The notes below the pieces were generated by a model. It was given only the letters and a program-made list of their open reading frames with translations, was not told the origin of the DNA and ran no database searches. A stretch of 64,000 nt of DNA. Origin: Azolla caroliniana (Eukaryota > Polypodiophyta). The DNA is taken from assembly GCA_043228905.1 (NCBI GenBank), contig JBHGNT010000012.1, positions 8,990,001 through 9,054,000 on the forward strand, given 5' to 3'. Below are positions 63,617 through 64,000 of the stretch, piece after piece (the first letter of the stretch is position 1; the number at the start of each line of letters is the position of its first letter). The position numbers and the translations under genes were made by a program.

Positions 63617-64000
63617 CGCGATTGTAAGTGATAACATCCTTTTTGTGTATTCTACAAAAAGAAGGGTCATACAAAAGAGCAATGTCGAAAGCTCCAACGG
63701 AAAGAGCACGATAGCAAAACAAAAGCTGCAAACCATAAAGGTCAGATTCCTAATGTCCTTCAGGTCTACACACATCATTTAAGTAATTGTAAATGTTCTT
63801 TCCCGCGGCGATTGTAAGCGACAACATCCTTTTTGCGTATTCTACAAAAAGAAGGGTCATACAAAAGAGCAATGTCGAAAGCTCCAACAGAAAGAGCACG
63901 ACAGCAAAACAAAAGTTGCAAACCATAAAGGTCTGATTCCTAATGTCCTTCAGGTCTACACACATCATTTAAGTAATTGTAAATGTTCTTTCCCTCACTA
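63617..64000 (+). repeat. CRM-2 tandem duplication of the zinc-knuckle segment, period 190 bp
   Basis: ATTGTAAGTGATAACATCCT (63621) recurs as ATTGTAAGCGACAACATCCT (63811). Each unit encodes C-V-F-Y-K-K-K-G-H-T-K-E-Q-C in one frame: the second Cys of the CCHC knuckle (C-V-F-C in CRM-1) is Tyr in both units. The second unit reaches the window end. Confidence 0.88.

Larger units (their letters stand above)
60472..64000 (+). mobile_element. CRM-2: 5' part of a second chromovirus copy, running off the right edge
   Basis: LTR (60472-60927) about as long as those of CRM-1 and very similar, primer site, leader with hairpins and a MITE, and gag. Gag is joined by deletion to the zinc-knuckle region, which is duplicated. 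Same family as CRM-1. Inserted in the G4 RT; the bases just before it are GCGAA. The right end is outside the window. Confidence 0.92.

Noticed and set aside
1-64000. Endogenous caulimovirus (pararetrovirus) sequence
   Set aside because: No movement protein or caulimovirus coat motif; pol blocks have integrase and LTRs, which fit gypsy and copia elements.

Overview
This window looks like repeat-rich nuclear DNA of a land plant. Every coding region I can recognise belongs to a transposable element: Ty3/gypsy and Ty1/copia LTR retrotransposons, chromoviruses, LINEs, a hAT-type MITE and tRNA-like SINE-like repeats. The plant assignment rests on Tork-like copia polyproteins, initiator-tRNA-Met primer sites (TGGTATCAGAGC type), a hAT MITE rich in CGGTTCGG repeats, and many CT/GT microsatellites. 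I cannot name the species, and I find no host gene, tRNA gene, rRNA or CRISPR array. Almost all elements are dead (stops, frameshifts, deletions), so most entries are pseudogenes.

Layout. 1-7600: two minus-strand gypsy elements of one family, G1 (gag only, running off the left edge) and G2 (gag to integrase). 8040-25318: a nested stack. The 3' end of a plus-strand copia (Copia-A) is split by a complete minus-strand copia (Copia-B, 8632-13174, TSD GAGCT). The Copia-A 3' LTR is split by a complete plus-strand chromovirus (CRM-1, 13657-20649, TSD CAAGT). A degenerate plus-strand copia (Copia-C) follows. 25319-33500: a LINE C-terminal scrap, short tandem duplications, SINE-like repeats and long gene-free AT-rich DNA. 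33562-39062: two LINEs in a row, LINE-A (ORF1 plus a collapsed ORF2) and LINE-B (nearly whole ORF2). 39994-42881: G3, an internally deleted minus-strand chromodomain gypsy with both LTRs. 43290-44035: a truncated LINE-A copy. 45583-52294: a chimeric element with copia LTRs, a copia gag start and a gypsy gag-pol followed by a separate inner LTR. 52480-55183: LINE pieces, some inside TC microsatellites. 56185-57044: a minus-strand Copia-A 3' end. 57045-60471: gypsy G4, whose LTR holds a LINE-A copy. 60472-64000: the 5' part of a second chromovirus (CRM-2), inserted in G4 and carrying the MITE.

How the parts relate. Each autonomous family encodes the usual set (Gag, protease, reverse transcriptase, RNase H, integrase, or LINE ORF1 with endonuclease and reverse transcriptase). 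Several copies have lost a catalytic residue or domain but kept their LTRs or 3' ends, as expected of elements mobilised in trans or decaying in place. The nesting order gives relative ages: Copia-A is older than Copia-B and CRM-1; G4 is older than its LINE-A insertion and CRM-2; CRM-2 is older than the MITE.

Most interesting signals: (1) a 14-nt sequence at the LINE ORF2 start is the exact reverse complement of the LINE 3' terminus, and the pair covaries between two LINE subfamilies; (2) LINE copies sit inside (TC)n tracts; (3) the copia/gypsy chimera; (4) three LTR families carry an antisense tRNA-like A-box/B-box module near the LTR start; (5) the chromovirus leader holds a roughly 56-bp tandem array of GAGGT-N4-ACCTC hairpins. 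Family calls come from motif reading only; no database search was run.
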